Under the pieces are notes generated by a model, which made no database searches, had not been told where the DNA came from, and saw only the letters and a program-made list of their open reading frames with translations. 6,162 nucleotides of DNA from Methylovirgula sp. Lineage in GTDB: Bacteria; Pseudomonadota; Alphaproteobacteria; Rhizobiales; Beijerinckiaceae. Shown here piece by piece: positions 5,499 to 6,162 of this stretch; the stretch's first letter is position 1, and each line of letters starts with the position of its first letter. Position numbers and translations under genes: made by a program. The DNA lies in contig JANXSV010000396.1 in the NCBI GenBank assembly GCA_025356505.1, positions 1-6,162 on the forward strand. Reading direction: 5' to 3'.

Positions 5499-5978
5499 AT
5501 GCGAGATGGACAAGCGCCAACTGCGGTAGTGGCGGCAGAGTCACCCGAGCGCAAAACACGCTCCAACTACCCGGAGCCGTTTTTCAGCCGTATGGGCAAA
5601 CGCGAAAAGCGAGCGCTTGGTGATCAGTTCGGGTTGAAAAACTTGGGCGTGAACCTCACCACACTGGCACCTGGCGGCGAATCGGCCCTGTTGCATCGCC
5701 ATTCGAAACAGGATGAATTCATTTATATTCTCAGCGGCACGCCAACACTGGTGACTGACGCGGGCGAAGTTCTGCTCGCGCCCGGCATGTGCGCGGGCTT
5801 TCCCGCGATGGGCGTGGCGCATCAGTTGGTGAACCGCTCTGGCGCAGACGTAACGTATCTGGAAATGGGTGATCGCACGCCGGGCGATGAAGTCAGCTAT
5901 CCTGCAGATGACCTGAAGGCCAAGCTGGGGCCGGATGGCAAATGGATGTTCACGCGGAAGGATGGCAGCGCATATTGA
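5499..5978 (+). CDS. Small single-domain cupin protein (COG3837-like)
   Basis: This is a 159-residue cytosolic protein with one double-stranded beta-helix domain. Cupin motif 1 reads GGESALLHRHSKQDEFIYILSG, spread over residues 59-80, and supplies the metal ligands H66, H68 and E73. Motif 2 at 96-112 (G-x5-P-x2-G-x2-H-x3-N) supplies H108. All four ligands are present, so a metal centre is likely. The N-terminal part with YPEPF and the C-terminal part with VSYPADDL and a final KDGSAY resemble a conserved group of uncharacterised cupins. Substrate is unknown; enzyme, sugar-binding and storage roles all occur in the superfamily. GGAG at 5487-5490, 8 nt before the ATG, supports the start. The DUF3597 terminator ends just before that site, so expression needs read-through or a promoter overlapping the terminator. 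Confidence 0.88.
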   Translation: MRDGQAPTAVVAAESPERKTRSNYPEPFFSRMGKREKRALGDQFGLKNLGVNLTTLAPGGESALLHRHSKQDEFIYILSGTPTLVTDAGEVLLAPGMCAGFPAMGVAHQLVNRSGADVTYLEMGDRTPGDEVSYPADDLKAKLGPDGKWMFTRKDGSAY

Positions 5979-6110
5979 GCAAGCGAGCTTTATTGCACGA
6001 GTTCCGCCGATATGCGGCCACGCCTTGACTTTATGCGACAATCGGTGTTTTCAGGGCACTGGTTCAAGCTGCGTGTAGCGATGATGATTTTTGCGTCTCT
6101 CAAAACGACC

Positions 6111-6137
6111 AAAAAACCCACAACCAAACAGGTTGTG
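6111..6137 (-). terminator. Intrinsic terminator for a minus-strand gene at the right edge
   Basis: CACAACC (6119-6125) and GGTTGTG (6131-6137) form a 7-bp perfect stem with a 5-nt loop. Read on the minus strand it is followed by GG and six T (6116-6111). It starts 2 nt past a minus-strand stop codon at 6140-6142. The gap from the cupin stop to here (5979-6110) holds a TTGACT at 6025-6030 without a matching -10, and nothing else I can support. Confidence 0.75.
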
Positions 6138-6139
6138 CG

Positions 6140-6162
6140 CTAGAGCTCGGGTGCCTTGATAA
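6140..6162 (-). CDS. Possible last codons of a minus-strand gene running out of the window
   Basis: Minus-strand codons read IKAPEL followed by TAG (6142-6140), directly before the intrinsic terminator. The closeness of stop and terminator is what suggests a real gene end. Six residues cannot identify the product, and the other two minus-strand frames are also open to the window edge. This is an inference from layout only. Confidence 0.35.

Noticed and set aside
5541..6041. 166-codon minus-strand frame opposite the cupin gene
   Set aside because: The + strand frame has intact cupin motifs and a ribosome-binding site; the opposite frame is a shadow produced by high GC.
6012..6143. 43-codon + strand frame after the cupin gene
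   Set aside because: It has no ribosome-binding site and no recognisable motif, and it spans the minus-strand terminator.

Overview
The window looks like the chromosome of an alphaproteobacterium, most likely of the order Hyphomicrobiales (Rhizobiales). The reasons are the residue pattern of the LeuB and PriA proteins, the pairing of a DUF3597 protein with a short single-domain cupin, and an MltB-type transglycosylase carrying a C-terminal peptidoglycan-binding domain. The order is inferred from remembered family patterns, not from a search. Sampled stretches of the main genes are in the high fifties percent GC; a block at about 1717-2760 is near 40% GC by hand count.

Layout, left to right: the 3' end of priA (+, cut by the window edge); a secreted lytic murein transglycosylase (+); an AT-rich block holding a Panacea-domain (DUF4065, SocA/GepA-like) gene on the minus strand; leuB (+), 3-isopropylmalate dehydrogenase; a convergent minus-strand gene for a membrane-anchored protein of unknown function with four cysteines; a divergent + strand pair, DUF3597 then a cupin, separated by a strong intrinsic terminator; and at the right edge a minus-strand intrinsic terminator with what may be the last six codons of another minus-strand gene.

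The genes do not form one pathway. PriA (replication restart), the transglycosylase (cell wall) and LeuB (leucine synthesis) are housekeeping functions. The part that stands out is the AT-rich block. Panacea proteins are known as antitoxins or proteolytic adaptors encoded beside a toxin, but no toxin gene is visible next to this one. The block is bracketed by a 16-nt near-identical direct repeat (14 of 16 bases), which fits acquired DNA without proving it. I saw no RNA genes, CRISPR array, insertion sequence or replication origin. The window is otherwise ordinary, and the regulatory sites listed are motif-level suggestions.
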